From: an uncultured Oscillospiraceae bacterium
GTDB taxonomy: Bacteria; Bacillota; Clostridia; UBA1212; SIG427
Direction: 5' to 3'
Length of the DNA stretch: 27,003 nucleotides
Assembly: GCA_902465325.1 (NCBI GenBank)
Contig: CABQMV010000010.1
Coordinates: 1 to 27,003, forward strand
In this document: piece after piece, positions 1 through 8,573 of the stretch
How positions within the stretch are numbered: position 1 is the first letter of the stretch
Layout of the letters: every line of letters starts with the position of its first letter
Translations under genes and position numbers: made by a program
Notes under the pieces: generated by a model
Told to the model about the DNA's origin: nothing
Database searches by the model: none
What the model saw: only the letters and a program-made list of their open reading frames with translations

Positions 1-35
1 TTAATAAAAATATAAAATTTTAAGTATTTTTATTA

Positions 36-64
36 TTGTAAGGCACCGTTCCCTGTTGTATAAT
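36..64 (+). promoter_or_regulatory. Sigma-A promoter for the propeller lipoprotein gene
   Basis: TTGTAA (36-41) and TATAAT (59-64) are separated by exactly 17 bases, in an AT-rich upstream context. Transcription would start near 71 and give a leader of about 70 bases before the lipoprotein start. The -35 box matches the consensus TTGACA at 4 of 6 positions and the -10 box matches fully. No operator was recognised. Confidence 0.7.
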
Positions 65-140
65 GAAAATACGTAATTGAGAGGATCCATTGGTCGTTTC
101 TTTTCTGCAAATTTATATTGAGGAATGGTGATTTTTGTAT

Positions 141-1958
141 ATGAAGAGCAAGAAATATTGTTTTACAGCAGGCTTGGTGCTTCTGTTCATCCTTTTGGCT
201 TTCTGTATCAGCAGCTGCAATAAGACAGACGGCGCAGACAGTACTCCGTCTGTTTCTCCGGAAACCGCAGCGCCTACCGCTACCTCGGGAATCGACTATA
301 CCGATAAGCATCTAAAGGTTACGGCAGTGGATACAGGATACGACGTTTATGCGCCTATAAAGGGATCTAATTGGGGATATCACTACGGCCCCGCCATTCT
401 TCTGAACGAAGACGGCAGCATCGATGCCTGGTTCGCCTCTCCGGGAAAGCTGGACGAATTGGATTGGTTTGCCTACAAACACTCTGACGACGGCGGAAAA
501 ACCTGGTCCGACGAGAAAATTGTACTGTATCCTACGCCGGGATCTCTGGACGAACTTTCCGTCTGTGACCCCAATGTGCTTCACTTCGGAGGCTATTACT
601 ATATTGCCTATACCTCCACAATAGACGGTACCGGCGGAGGGCTTTGCAACAGCGCCTTTGTAGCCCGTTCTAAAAACCCGGACGGTCCCTTTGAGAAATG
701 GAACGGCTCCGGCTGGGGCGGAGACCCATGGCCCATTGTTTACTACCAGGGCAAAGCAAGCGACTGGGGCTGCGGAGAGCCCAGCATGGTTGTTGTAGAC
801 GATACGCTCTATATTTATCACTCTATGGACTGCACCGATCTTCTCAACCAGCGCAGCTCCCGGTGCTATTTATATACAGCAGATGCCACCTCTGAAAACT
901 GGCCGGCTACAATGGAATATCAGGGCCTGGCCCTGGACTATTCAGCCGGTACGCGGGAAGACGGTTATGTATATGAAAGCCATGATTCCATTGACGTTGC
1001 CTATGTGGAGCAGTATAAAAAATTTATTGCCATCGGAACAAACAGGAGGTTTGGAAACGAAAGCTGCATCGTATACTATGAGTCCAACGACGGACGCAGC
1101 TTTACCAGAGTATCTGAGCTGAATAAAAATATATTGGCCGGGTGTCACAATTCCGGCATCATGAAAGACGGAAACGGCCATATAAAAGAGGGTGACAAAG
1201 CCCTGATTGGCTATGGCTACGCCGGCTATGAAAATAAAGAATGGGGATTCTGGGCCACTCGCTTTAACGAAATTGAAATTACAGTCACCGATGAAATTGA
1301 CCGGTCGGAAGAAGACGAATCGAATGTAAAAGAAAAAATGCCTCTCTGGGAGGAACAGGAAAACGCGCCGCTCATTGCACTGACTACCAGTCCTCACCAG
1401 TACAGAAAGAATTTAGGAAAAGGCAGCTTCTCTATACGTCTCTATACCTTTGACTCCGCATATAACCAGCAAAAGTTGTCCGATGCGTCCGAAGTGACAT
1501 ACAGCGGCTATGATAAAAGCATTCTGTCCATTGAAGATTTTACCGTAACGCCCAAAAAGGCCGGAGAGACCTGGGTAACAGTGGAGTACCGGGGGCTGAC
1601 GCAGCAATTCCTGATTACCATTTTACCCGATGATGTAAAAGTATCCAGCGGAAAGCAGGAGCTGGTTTCCTTTGAACCTACTGCAAAGGAATATACCGTA
1701 TCCCTCTCCGGCAAGGATGCCAAGCAGATCCGCAGTCTGGCCACCTTTAAAAACCAGGATTTTTGTGAGCTCTATAATAATTCCAGTAATACGGCCTATC
1801 CGCCCGCAAGATATCAGGTGAAATGTGCTAGCTCTGACAAATCGGTGCTGGTAGTAGGAAATGATTGTGTAATTCGCCCCAAGAAGGAAGGAGAAGGGGT
1901 GGTAACTGTGACCTGCGGTACTTTCAGCTATGACGTTACGGTGCGCGTAACGTCATAG
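141..1958 (+). CDS. Secreted lipoprotein with five-bladed beta-propeller glycosidase-like domain and C-terminal Ig-like modules
   Basis: The 605-residue product starts with a lipoprotein signal peptide: basic MKSKK, a hydrophobic core, and lipobox ISSC with the lipidated Cys at about residue 26, then a Ser/Thr/Pro/Ala linker. Residues about 60-400 carry repeated propeller-blade strands such as GGYYYIAYTST, VARSKNPDGPFEKW and GEPSMVVVDDTLYIYHS, as in the GH43/GH32/GH117 fold. The invariant-looking CDP aspartate and GEPS glutamate may be the acid pair, but no family was assigned. The last 170 or so residues form two Big-type Ig-like modules, the first with SGYDKSILSIEDFTVTPKKAG. ATG at 141 is preceded by GGTGA at 9 bases; an in-frame TTG at 135 is the alternative. 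A paralogue follows 29 bases later. An extracellular glycan-binding or glycan-cleaving role is inferred from fold and location. Confidence 0.8.
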   Translation: MKSKKYCFTAGLVLLFILLAFCISSCNKTDGADSTPSVSPETAAPTATSGIDYTDKHLKVTAVDTGYDVYAPIKGSNWGYHYGPAILLNEDGSIDAWFASPGKLDELDWFAYKHSDDGGKTWSDEKIVLYPTPGSLDELSVCDPNVLHFGGYYYIAYTSTIDGTGGGLCNSAFVARSKNPDGPFEKWNGSGWGGDPWPIVYYQGKASDWGCGEPSMVVVDDTLYIYHSMDCTDLLNQRSSRCYLYTADATSENWPATMEYQGLALDYSAGTREDGYVYESHDSIDVAYVEQYKKFIAIGTNRRFGNESCIVYYESNDGRSFTRVSELNKNILAGCHNSGIMKDGNGHIKEGDKALIGYGYAGYENKEWGFWATRFNEIEITVTDEIDRSEEDESNVKEKMPLWEEQENAPLIALTTSPHQYRKNLGKGSFSIRLYTFDSAYNQQKLSDASEVTYSGYDKSILSIEDFTVTPKKAGETWVTVEYRGLTQQFLITILPDDVKVSSGKQELVSFEPTAKEYTVSLSGKDAKQIRSLATFKNQDFCELYNNSSNTAYPPARYQVKCASSDKSVLVVGNDCVIRPKKEGEGVVTVTCGTFSYDVTVRVTS

Positions 1959-1987
1959 AAATATAAGACAGAAAAGGAGTTTGGAAA

Positions 1988-2266
1988 ATGAAATACAGAG
2001 ATAAAATTTTTACTTCCGCAGCCCTGGCCATATCGGCCGTCGTTCTTATGGCTGTACCGCTGGCCTCCTCCGCTGCAGTCCGCACCACAATAAAAGTTTC
2101 TGAGCGCAGCTGCTATGAAAGAAAAAGTAACTACATTGTGGGGGTCCCTTTGAACACTACGGCAGCTGAATTGTCCAAAGAACTTTTGAACAATTTAGGC
2201 TTGCAGTTTGAAAATTACAAGGGACAACTACATTCGGCTGAAAAAATATTTCGGCGGCGTATATAA
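1988..2266 (+). CDS. N-terminal fragment of the frameshifted propeller protein: signal peptide plus short module
   Basis: This 92-codon frame holds the export signal of the broken paralogue. MKYRDK is followed by a hydrophobic stretch ending VPLASSAA, and then about 55 mature residues including YIVGVPLNTTAAELSKELL. That segment is reminiscent of the GV-x-TT-AAEL start of linker modules found in other clostridial surface proteins; this resemblance is from memory and weak. The last dozen codons (after about 2246) are probably out-of-frame sequence. On its own it would be exported as a short peptide without a recognisable domain. Confidence 0.5.
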   Translation: MKYRDKIFTSAALAISAVVLMAVPLASSAAVRTTIKVSERSCYERKSNYIVGVPLNTTAAELSKELLNNLGLQFENYKGQLHSAEKIFRRRI

Positions 2267-3980
2267 CATCTACCCCACTCCGGAAAACTATACCTCAAAA
2301 TATCTGGATCTGACGATAGACGAATTGGGATACGATGTATACCAAAGTTTTTCTGACCGCTCCTGGGGAGGATACCGATACGGCCCTACTCTGCTTATGA
2401 ACCAAGACGGTAGCTACGATATGGGGCTGGCTTCTATGGGCGGATACGGAGAAGCCGACTGGATTACCTATCAGCACTCTGCAAACGCTTTAAACAAAGG
2501 ATCCTGGTCTACAGAACGAATTGTACTTCAGCCCACAGGAAATTCTTTGGATGAATTCTCCGTGTGTGACCCAGGAGCAATTTGTTTCGGAGGCTATTAT
2601 TATATCGGTTACACCTCCACCACCGACTCTACCGGCGGTGGTCTCTGTAACAGTGTATACGTAGCCAGAGCAAAAAATCCAGAAGGGCCCTATGAAAAAT
2701 GGAACGGCTCCGGCTGGGGCGGTGAACCTGCTCCCCTGATTGCTTTCGACGGGGAATACAACCAGTGGGGCGCAGGAGAGCCCAGCTTTGTAGTCCTGGA
2801 TGACACCGTATATATTTACTATACCTGGCGCTGTGGAACGGCATCCGGCGGAACCTTTAGTCAGATGCGGGCAGCTACAGCCGATGCCCTGGATCCCAAT
2901 TGGCCCGCCACTGTCGTCTATCAGGGAACAAGCCTGTATTTTTCCGCTACCATGGGGTCTCTGGACGTGGCCTACGTGGAGGATTATGACAAATGGATTG
3001 CCGTAGGAATCACTGACCGCTTTGCCAACACAAGCGCCATTGTTGTCTATCAGTCTGACAACGGCATCAGTTTCCGCAAAGTCAACGAAAAAAATACCAA
3101 TGTAATGATGGGGTGTCATAATATTGGTATTTCAAAAGATCTTCGCGGACATATTCAAGTGGAGAAAGACTTGCTTATAGGATATTCCTATGCCGGCTAT
3201 CAGGCTACGGCCAATGAATACTGGGGCAAATGGAACACTAGAATTCAAAGAATCTCTATCGGAATTTCCGATAAAAGGAATACCTCTGACAACAATAAAT
3301 CAAATTACAGAATAAGAAAAAGCTTGGCAGAGAAGGATCCGGGAGATATAATCGGAATCACAACAGACTCCGGCTACACTTTTACTAATAACGGTAACAC
3401 AGCAATACTGCCCAGATATTACAGAAAGGCATTAGATGGAGGTAGTTTTACTCTGCGTATGATTAAAACCACCGTAGGATATACTCACACGGACATTACC
3501 AATGCCTCGGAAGTAACATTCAGCGGATACGATACCTCTATTATCCGTATAAACGGGTTTACCGTAACCCCTTTGAAAACTGGAAAAACCTGGATTAGAG
3601 CAACGTATAAGGGTTTTGTCACAGAGATCGCCGTAGAAATCACCCCTGCGGACAGAGCAATAAATATGTCTCTGCCGAATGTAGTTTCCTTTACTGCGCC
3701 TACTTCTAAGTACTGGATCCAGCAATTCGCCGGCGAACGCAAGCAGGTCAGAGGATTGGCAGTATTTGAAGACGGAAATCACTGTGAACTCTTCAATCGG
3801 CCAGAAAATATCTTATACCCCGCCGGCAATACAAAATATAAAGTGACCTACTCTATTGCCGATCCCGACATTGCCACGATTGACGAAAACGGTATTATTA
3901 CGGCGAAGAAAAAAGGAAGCACTACCGTTACAGCCATCTGCAGCGGCATCAGTTTTACGGTTCCTATTGAAGTATATTAA
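2208..3980 (+). CDS. C-terminal fragment of the frameshifted propeller protein: propeller and Ig-like modules, no signal peptide
   Basis: The open frame starts formally at TTG 2208 with only a weak AGG upstream. It is read here as the continuation of the gene starting at 1988, not as an independent gene. True homology to the upstream lipoprotein begins near the codons for NYTSKYLDL (about 2290). The propeller covers roughly residues 25-375 of this frame, with CDP and GEPS acidic motifs. A hydrophilic linker and two Ig-like modules follow, including HCELF, matching FCELY in the lipoprotein. A 26-base stretch (2697-2722) is identical to 696-721 in the first copy, supporting tandem duplication. 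Confidence 0.6.
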   Translation: MKITRDNYIRLKKYFGGVYNIYPTPENYTSKYLDLTIDELGYDVYQSFSDRSWGGYRYGPTLLMNQDGSYDMGLASMGGYGEADWITYQHSANALNKGSWSTERIVLQPTGNSLDEFSVCDPGAICFGGYYYIGYTSTTDSTGGGLCNSVYVARAKNPEGPYEKWNGSGWGGEPAPLIAFDGEYNQWGAGEPSFVVLDDTVYIYYTWRCGTASGGTFSQMRAATADALDPNWPATVVYQGTSLYFSATMGSLDVAYVEDYDKWIAVGITDRFANTSAIVVYQSDNGISFRKVNEKNTNVMMGCHNIGISKDLRGHIQVEKDLLIGYSYAGYQATANEYWGKWNTRIQRISIGISDKRNTSDNNKSNYRIRKSLAEKDPGDIIGITTDSGYTFTNNGNTAILPRYYRKALDGGSFTLRMIKTTVGYTHTDITNASEVTFSGYDTSIIRINGFTVTPLKTGKTWIRATYKGFVTEIAVEITPADRAINMSLPNVVSFTAPTSKYWIQQFAGERKQVRGLAVFEDGNHCELFNRPENILYPAGNTKYKVTYSIADPDIATIDENGIITAKKKGSTTVTAICSGISFTVPIEVY

Positions 3981-3986
3981 AATTCT

Positions 3987-4013
3987 TCCCCACTGTCTAA
4001 AAAGCCGTGGGGA
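3987..4013 (+). terminator. Weak hairpin terminator after the propeller gene pair
   Basis: TCCCCAC (3987-3993) pairs with GTGGGGA (4007-4013) across a 13-base loop, followed by a broken T-rich stretch (TCTTTTATATCTT). The stem is only 7 bp and the tract is interrupted, so termination is probably partial. It lies between the propeller stop codon and the argG promoter. Confidence 0.45.
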
Positions 4014-4031
4014 TCTTTTATATCTTCCCTG

Positions 4032-4060
4032 TTGCATAATTATACATTTCAATGTATAAT
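4032..4060 (+). promoter_or_regulatory. Sigma-A promoter of argGH
   Basis: TTGCAT (4032-4037) and TATAAT (4055-4060) are 17 bases apart, placing the transcription start near 4067. The -10 box is perfect and the -35 box is weak (TTG conserved). Both boxes are overlapped by ARG-box-like sequence, as expected for a promoter repressed by ArgR. Confidence 0.7.
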
Positions 4061-4066
4061 ATGCAT
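4033..4066 (+). promoter_or_regulatory. ArgR/AhrC operator-like boxes over the argG promoter
   Basis: TGCATAATTATACA at 4033-4046 matches the classical ARG-box pattern TGAATWWWWATTCA at 12 of 14 positions. It is nearly a perfect inverted repeat. A second, poorer box (TGTATAATATGCA, 4053-4065) follows about one helical turn and a half downstream and contains the -10 element. Paired ARG boxes over the promoter of an arginine-synthesis operon are the known arrangement for ArgR/AhrC repression with arginine as co-repressor. No argR gene is in this window. Confidence 0.6.
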
Positions 4067-4111
4067 TGTTCTATAAAAATTAGGTTCCCTGTAGGAGGCA
4101 AAGTGATTGTT

Positions 4112-5347
4112 ATGAAAAAAGATAAAGTTGTATTGGCATATTCCGGAGGATTGGACACGACAGCCATCATTCCCTGGCTGAAAGAAAATTATGATTACGA
4201 TGTAATCTGCTGCTGTATAGACGTAGGACAGGGAAATGAACTGGACGGTCTGGAGGAGAGAGCAAAGCTTTCCGGAGCAGAAAAGCTTTATATTGAACAC
4301 CTGACAGATGAGTTCTGCGATGAATATATTGTCCCCTGCGTACAGGCCAATGCTGTCTACGAAAACAAGTACCTGCTGGGTACTTCTATGGCCCGTCCGC
4401 TGATTGCTAAAAAGCTGGTGGAAATTGCCCGTAAAGAAGGAGCTGTGGCCATCTGCCACGGAGCAACGGGAAAAGGAAACGATCAGGTACGGTTTGAGCT
4501 TGGTATTAAAGCGCTGGCTCCGGATCTGCAGATCATTGCGCCATGGCGCTGTAATGAAACCTGGAAGATGCAGTCCCGAGAGGATGAAATCGAATACTGT
4601 AAAGCACACGGCATCGACCTTCCCTTCTCTGCAGACAGCAGCTACAGCCGCGACCGGAACCTCTGGCATATCAGTCATGAAGGCCTGGAGCTGGAGGATC
4701 CTGCAAATGAGCCAAATTACAAGCATCTGTTGGTATTAGGCGTAACGCCCGAGGAGGCGCCGGAAGAGGGAGAATACGTCACCATGACATTTGAAAAAGG
4801 CGTACCCAAATCCTTAAACGGCAAGAAAATGAAAGTGTCTGAAATTATAACAGAGCTGAACCATTTAGGAGGCAAACACGGCATTGGTATTATTGATATT
4901 GTTGAAAACAGGGTTGTGGGGATGAAATCCCGGGGTGTATATGAGACACCGGGAGGAACCATCCTGATGGAAGCGCATCAGCAGCTGGAGGAGCTGATCC
5001 TGGATCGGTCTACCTATACCTGCAAAAAAGAAATTGGGAACAAATTCGCCGATGTGGTGTATGAAGGAAAGTGGTTTACTCCCCTACGGGAAGCACTGCA
5101 GGCATTTATTGAATCTACACAGAAGTATGTGACCGGTGAAGTAAAATTTAAGCTTTATAAGGGAAATATTATAAAAGCCGGCACCACCTCTCCCTATTCC
5201 CTCTACAACGAAAGCCTGGCTTCATTTACAACAGGTGAATTGTACGACCATCACGATGCCGAAGGCTTTATCAATCTGTTTGGTCTGCCCTGTAAGGTAC
5301 AGGCAATGATGAAAGCCAAAAATCATATAGAGGATTCTCATATATGA
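4112..5347 (+). CDS. argG: Argininosuccinate synthase
   Basis: Joins citrulline and aspartate with ATP to form argininosuccinate, the penultimate step of arginine synthesis, in the cytosol. The N-terminal PP-loop ATP site AYSGGLDTT sits at residues 9-17. Further family blocks are GTSMARPLIAKK, CHGATGKGNDQVRFE and WHISHEGLELEDP. At 411 residues it has the normal family length. ATG at 4112 gives the usual MKKDKVVLAYSGG start, 13 bases after AGGAGG (4093-4098). An in-frame GTG at 4103, only 4 bases after the same site, is an alternative that would add three residues. The final codon overlaps the argH start (ATGA), so the two genes are co-transcribed and probably translationally coupled. Confidence 0.96.
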   Translation: MKKDKVVLAYSGGLDTTAIIPWLKENYDYDVICCCIDVGQGNELDGLEERAKLSGAEKLYIEHLTDEFCDEYIVPCVQANAVYENKYLLGTSMARPLIAKKLVEIARKEGAVAICHGATGKGNDQVRFELGIKALAPDLQIIAPWRCNETWKMQSREDEIEYCKAHGIDLPFSADSSYSRDRNLWHISHEGLELEDPANEPNYKHLLVLGVTPEEAPEEGEYVTMTFEKGVPKSLNGKKMKVSEIITELNHLGGKHGIGIIDIVENRVVGMKSRGVYETPGGTILMEAHQQLEELILDRSTYTCKKEIGNKFADVVYEGKWFTPLREALQAFIESTQKYVTGEVKFKLYKGNIIKAGTTSPYSLYNESLASFTTGELYDHHDAEGFINLFGLPCKVQAMMKAKNHIEDSHI

Positions 5348-6720
5348 AGCTCTGGGGCGGACGGTTTGCAGGCGCCACAGATTCCAGAATGGATGATTTT
5401 AACTCCTCCATTCATTTTGATCAGCGCCTTTACAGACAGGATATAAAGGGCAGCATAGCCCACGCGGCTATGCTGGGCAGACAGGGAATTCTTTCACAGC
5501 AGGACGCGGATTTAATTGTAAAGACACTGGAGGACATTTTACGGGATATAGAAGCCGGTAAAGTAGAATTTCGCGTAGATGCGGAAGATATCCATATGAA
5601 TGTGGAAACGCTGTTGATCCAGCGCCTCGGAGACACAGGCAAGCGGCTGCATACAGGCAGATCCCGCAACGATCAGGTCGCCCTGGATTTCCGTATGTAT
5701 GTCATGGATGAAATAAAAGGAATCCGGGATATGCTGAGAACGCTGGAGGAAGCCATTCTCACCGCGGCAGAGGCCAATTTGGACACTGTGATGCCCGGAT
5801 ATACCCATCTGCAACGGGCACAGCCTATTACCTTGGCCCACCATATGATGGCGTACTTTCATATGTTTCAGCGGGACAGAGAACGGCTGTCTGACTGTTA
5901 TAAGAGAACGGACTCCATGCCGTTGGGGTCCGGAGCCCTGGCGGGCACCACCTATCCCCTGGACAGAGAAGCGGTAGCTTTTCAGCTCGGTTTTAGCAGA
6001 GTAACAGCCAACAGCCTGGACGGCGTATCTGATCGGGATTTTGCCATTGAATTCTGCTCCGCCGTATCCCTGATTCTAATGCACCTAAGCCGTTTTTCTG
6101 AGGAAATGGTGCTCTGGTCCAGTCTGGAATTTGGCTTTGTAGAAATGGATGATGCCTACTCCACCGGTTCTTCTATCATGCCGCAGAAAAAGAACCCGGA
6201 TGTGGCCGAGCTGGTACGCGGCAAAACAGGCCGGGTATACGGAGATCTGCTGGGACTTCTCACGGTGATGAAAGGACTGCCGCTTGCCTATAACAAAGAC
6301 ATGCAGGAGGATAAAGAAGCCGTCTTTGATGCGGCGGATACTGTTAAAATGTGCCTGGACATTTTTACCCGAATGCTTTCCACCTGCCGTTTTAAGAAAG
6401 ATGTTATGTATGCGGCCGCTTCTAAAGGCTTTACCAACGCCACAGATTTTGCCGATTATCTAGTAAAAAAAGGAACCCCTTTCCGAACAGCCCATGAAAT
6501 TACCGGGCGGCTGGTTTTGGAGTGTCTGCAGCGCCGTATTGGAATTGAAGATCTGAGTCTGGAAGAACTGAAAACCCTGGGGAATCCCTCCATCGGAGAT
6601 GACGTATACCAAGCGATTTCCTTAAAAACCTGCGTAGAGGAGCGGAAGCTTATAGGCGGGCCGGCACCGGAGGCAGTAAAAGCAGATATTCAAAAAGCCA
6701 GAGAACAGCTGAAAAGCTAA
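5344..6720 (+). CDS. argH: Argininosuccinate lyase
   Basis: Splits argininosuccinate into arginine and fumarate, the last step of arginine synthesis. It belongs to the aspartase/fumarase superfamily and acts as a tetramer. Recognisable blocks in order are HTGRSRNDQV, GYTHLQRAQP and the signature loop GSSIMPQKKNPD (residues about 275-286), whose second Ser is the likely catalytic base position. The 458-residue length is normal. It starts inside the argG stop codon (ATGA overlap) and ends 5 bases before a strong terminator, so argGH forms a complete two-gene operon here. The other arginine genes are not in the window. Confidence 0.96.
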   Translation: MKLWGGRFAGATDSRMDDFNSSIHFDQRLYRQDIKGSIAHAAMLGRQGILSQQDADLIVKTLEDILRDIEAGKVEFRVDAEDIHMNVETLLIQRLGDTGKRLHTGRSRNDQVALDFRMYVMDEIKGIRDMLRTLEEAILTAAEANLDTVMPGYTHLQRAQPITLAHHMMAYFHMFQRDRERLSDCYKRTDSMPLGSGALAGTTYPLDREAVAFQLGFSRVTANSLDGVSDRDFAIEFCSAVSLILMHLSRFSEEMVLWSSLEFGFVEMDDAYSTGSSIMPQKKNPDVAELVRGKTGRVYGDLLGLLTVMKGLPLAYNKDMQEDKEAVFDAADTVKMCLDIFTRMLSTCRFKKDVMYAAASKGFTNATDFADYLVKKGTPFRTAHEITGRLVLECLQRRIGIEDLSLEELKTLGNPSIGDDVYQAISLKTCVEERKLIGGPAPEAVKADIQKAREQLKS

Positions 6721-6725
6721 AAGAA

Positions 6726-6764
6726 ACAGGGGGACAAAAGCGCATTTTGTCCCCCTGTCTTTTT
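6726..6764 (+). terminator. Strong intrinsic terminator of argGH, probably bidirectional
   Basis: A perfect 14-bp stem (6726-6739 with 6745-6758), GC-rich and capped by a 5-base loop GCGCA, is followed by a T5 tract. On the opposite strand the hairpin is followed by TTTCTTTTAGCTTTT, so it can also end transcription of the convergent minus-strand gene ending at 6780. Confidence 0.92.
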
Positions 6765-6779
6765 ATTAAAAATACCAAT

Positions 6780-8573
6780 TTAGTGTTTTCCAAACTCTTC
6801 TGCTAAAGGTCCGGCCGCTGTCAGCATAGCAGCGGTTTCACACCAGCAGCAGGAGCCGTTCCAAACACCGCCAATCCAATCCTCGCCCTCCCAGTCGCTC
6901 ATATTGACACGTTCACAGGAAAAGCCGGGCGGCAGAATCCCGCCGTCTACAGCATGGATAGGCCGCTTCTGTGTAGAAGTATACTGAGGAATATTCACCG
7001 CAATATCACAAATTAAATCATAGTAGCGGTGGTCGCCGGTATACCGGTAGAGCCGCAGCAGAGACTCTCCCGACATGGTCGCAATCCCCGGAGCAGAATG
7101 TTTATTCTGGCAGTTGGCAATTACACTGCCTGTCGTTTTGATTCCAAGCCGTCCAAATTCACAGTCTACAGGAAATTCAAAATTGTAGGATACAACCCAG
7201 GTAGCAAACAGATTGGCGGCCTTTTTCGCAGCCTCCAGCCAATAGAGGTCTTTGGTCTCCTCATACAAAACCACATAGGATTCTACCAGTGCAAAAGCAG
7301 CCTCGCTGTCCGAACACTGCAGGATTTCCCCCGGACCTCCGTTGGCAATGCCTTTTTCTGTAAAATTCTCACAGTAATACCGTCCGGACTCCAGGGCAAT
7401 CTCCCGATACCGCTCCTCCCCAAAAATTTTATATGCCAGCATTAATGCCGCCGGCATGAGACCAGCTGACGCAGTACCGCCAATTAAAATTTCTTCCCGG
7501 TCACAGTCAATAAACTGACCCCAGTGACCATATCTCTCATAAATCCGGCACATGGCCTCCAGCCCTCGGTGCAGACCCTCCCTCCAGAGTAGCCTTTCTT
7601 CACCGAATTCCCGGTACTGCAGCAGCAGATAATACAGCATATCTGCCTGCTTGCGGGACATAAGAATCTGCGTATCCTCCGGGTGAGCAAAATCGTCCCC
7701 GTAAATCGTACCCTGATAATACACTCCGTAAAAAAAGCCGTTTTCCCGCTGAAATTTCGTGAAGTAATAATCGATGGAGCGCACTACCCGCTGGCGCGTG
7801 AGTTCGTCCCCTGCCCGGTACAGAGCCAACGGAAACATACCGCCTCCGGTCCAGCCGCTCTGCCACTCCTGATAAAGATTCCCCCCTGTACCGCTCATAT
7901 AGTAATTTTCTGTGGGATGCCAGTTATATTGATTATATTTTTGGATATAGGTGCGCATCAATTCCTGATAGTCCGGATTCTCAATCAAAGAGCTGTCCTC
8001 ATCCATACACTTTCTCTCTGTCATAAACCGGTCCAAAAGCTCGTTCACACTCTGACAGGAAAACTCAAAAAGCCGATAGGGCAGTTCAAATCCAGAATCG
8101 TATTCGGCGGGGGAACCCGTTTCGTCCCGGCTGCTGCTGTGAGAACAGCACATGGTATACCGATACGGTCTTACAGCCTGCGCTGTATAAAGAATTTTAC
8201 AGATCTTCCGGTCCGGACTCTCATGGACCTCAAAACCTGTATATCCATAAGGAGTTTTATGTACGCCGCAAAGCAGCACCGCCCTCTTACAGTCGGGATC
8301 AAAATAGCCTATGGCCGGAGTAGACAGATCCCCGGAACGCAGATAAATATCGGAAGGGCCTTCCTCCCACGACAGACGGGGAATATCTGTTACAAGAATT
8401 TCCGAGTCTGGACGGCGCCATTCGCCTCTTGGGACAAAAGGCGGATACGGCAGAGAAAGGCAGCGATGCCGGTTCCCTGCATAAACGGCCCCGGGCATCA
8501 GAAGATACCCGTCAGCATTCCAGTCCCCCTGCCATTCCAGACAGACAGAAGCTTGGTTTCTGTACAGTTTCAC
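6780..8573 (-). CDS. Cytosolic six-hairpin (alpha/alpha-toroid) glycosidase-like protein, family unassigned
   Basis: The 597-residue product lacks a signal peptide. Residues 1 to about 170 look like a beta-rich N-terminal domain. From about 200 onward helical repeats with aromatic/glycine motifs recur: HPTENYYMSGTGGNLYQEWQSGWTGGGM, GTASAGLMPAALMLAYK, ALESGRYYCENF, GIATMSGESLLRLYRYTGD and GVWNGSCCWCET. This is the layout of six-hairpin glycosidases and unsaturated-glucuronidase-like enzymes, but neither a family nor catalytic residues could be fixed. GTG is the start: it overlaps the upstream ligase stop as GTGA and has AAGGAG 8 bases upstream, inside the ligase's Lys/Glu-rich tail. Coupling to an acyl-CoA ligase is unexpected. 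It ends against the argGH terminator. An intracellular carbohydrate role is inferred from fold only. Confidence 0.7.
   Translation of the reverse strand: MKLYRNQASVCLEWQGDWNADGYLLMPGAVYAGNRHRCLSLPYPPFVPRGEWRRPDSEILVTDIPRLSWEEGPSDIYLRSGDLSTPAIGYFDPDCKRAVLLCGVHKTPYGYTGFEVHESPDRKICKILYTAQAVRPYRYTMCCSHSSSRDETGSPAEYDSGFELPYRLFEFSCQSVNELLDRFMTERKCMDEDSSLIENPDYQELMRTYIQKYNQYNWHPTENYYMSGTGGNLYQEWQSGWTGGGMFPLALYRAGDELTRQRVVRSIDYYFTKFQRENGFFYGVYYQGTIYGDDFAHPEDTQILMSRKQADMLYYLLLQYREFGEERLLWREGLHRGLEAMCRIYERYGHWGQFIDCDREEILIGGTASAGLMPAALMLAYKIFGEERYREIALESGRYYCENFTEKGIANGGPGEILQCSDSEAAFALVESYVVLYEETKDLYWLEAAKKAANLFATWVVSYNFEFPVDCEFGRLGIKTTGSVIANCQNKHSAPGIATMSGESLLRLYRYTGDHRYYDLICDIAVNIPQYTSTQKRPIHAVDGGILPPGFSCERVNMSDWEGEDWIGGVWNGSCCWCETAAMLTAAGPLAEEFGKH

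Larger units (their letters stand above)
1988..3980 (+). pseudogene. Frameshifted paralogue of the upstream propeller/Ig-like protein (signal peptide in one frame, propeller in another)
   Basis: ATG at 1988 has AAGGAG 8 bases upstream and opens a classical Sec signal peptide (no lipobox, likely cleavage after ASSA). That frame stops at 2266 without reaching the propeller. The propeller and Ig-like modules continue to 3980 in the +1 frame and align along their length with the preceding gene (GYDVY, SVCDP, EKWNGSGWGG, GAGEPSFVVLDDTVYIYY, SGYDTSIIRINGFTVTPLKTG). Removing one A from the A6 run at 2241-2246 joins the frames as HSAEK-YFGGVYNIYP, giving a protein of about 663 residues. Both acidic motifs (CDP, GEPS) survive and the downstream frame is open for about 590 codons. 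The break is therefore recent, a sequence error, or tolerated by slippage. If real and uncorrected, the propeller would lack an export signal. Confidence 0.75.

Noticed and set aside
49..64. Near-identical 16-mer shared by the first promoter and the argG upstream region (TTCCCTGTTG-Y-ATAAT at 49-64 and 4025-4040)
   Set aside because: A 15/16 match is expected a few times by chance among all pairs in 27 kb, the flanks are unrelated, and the first site lacks a second ARG half.
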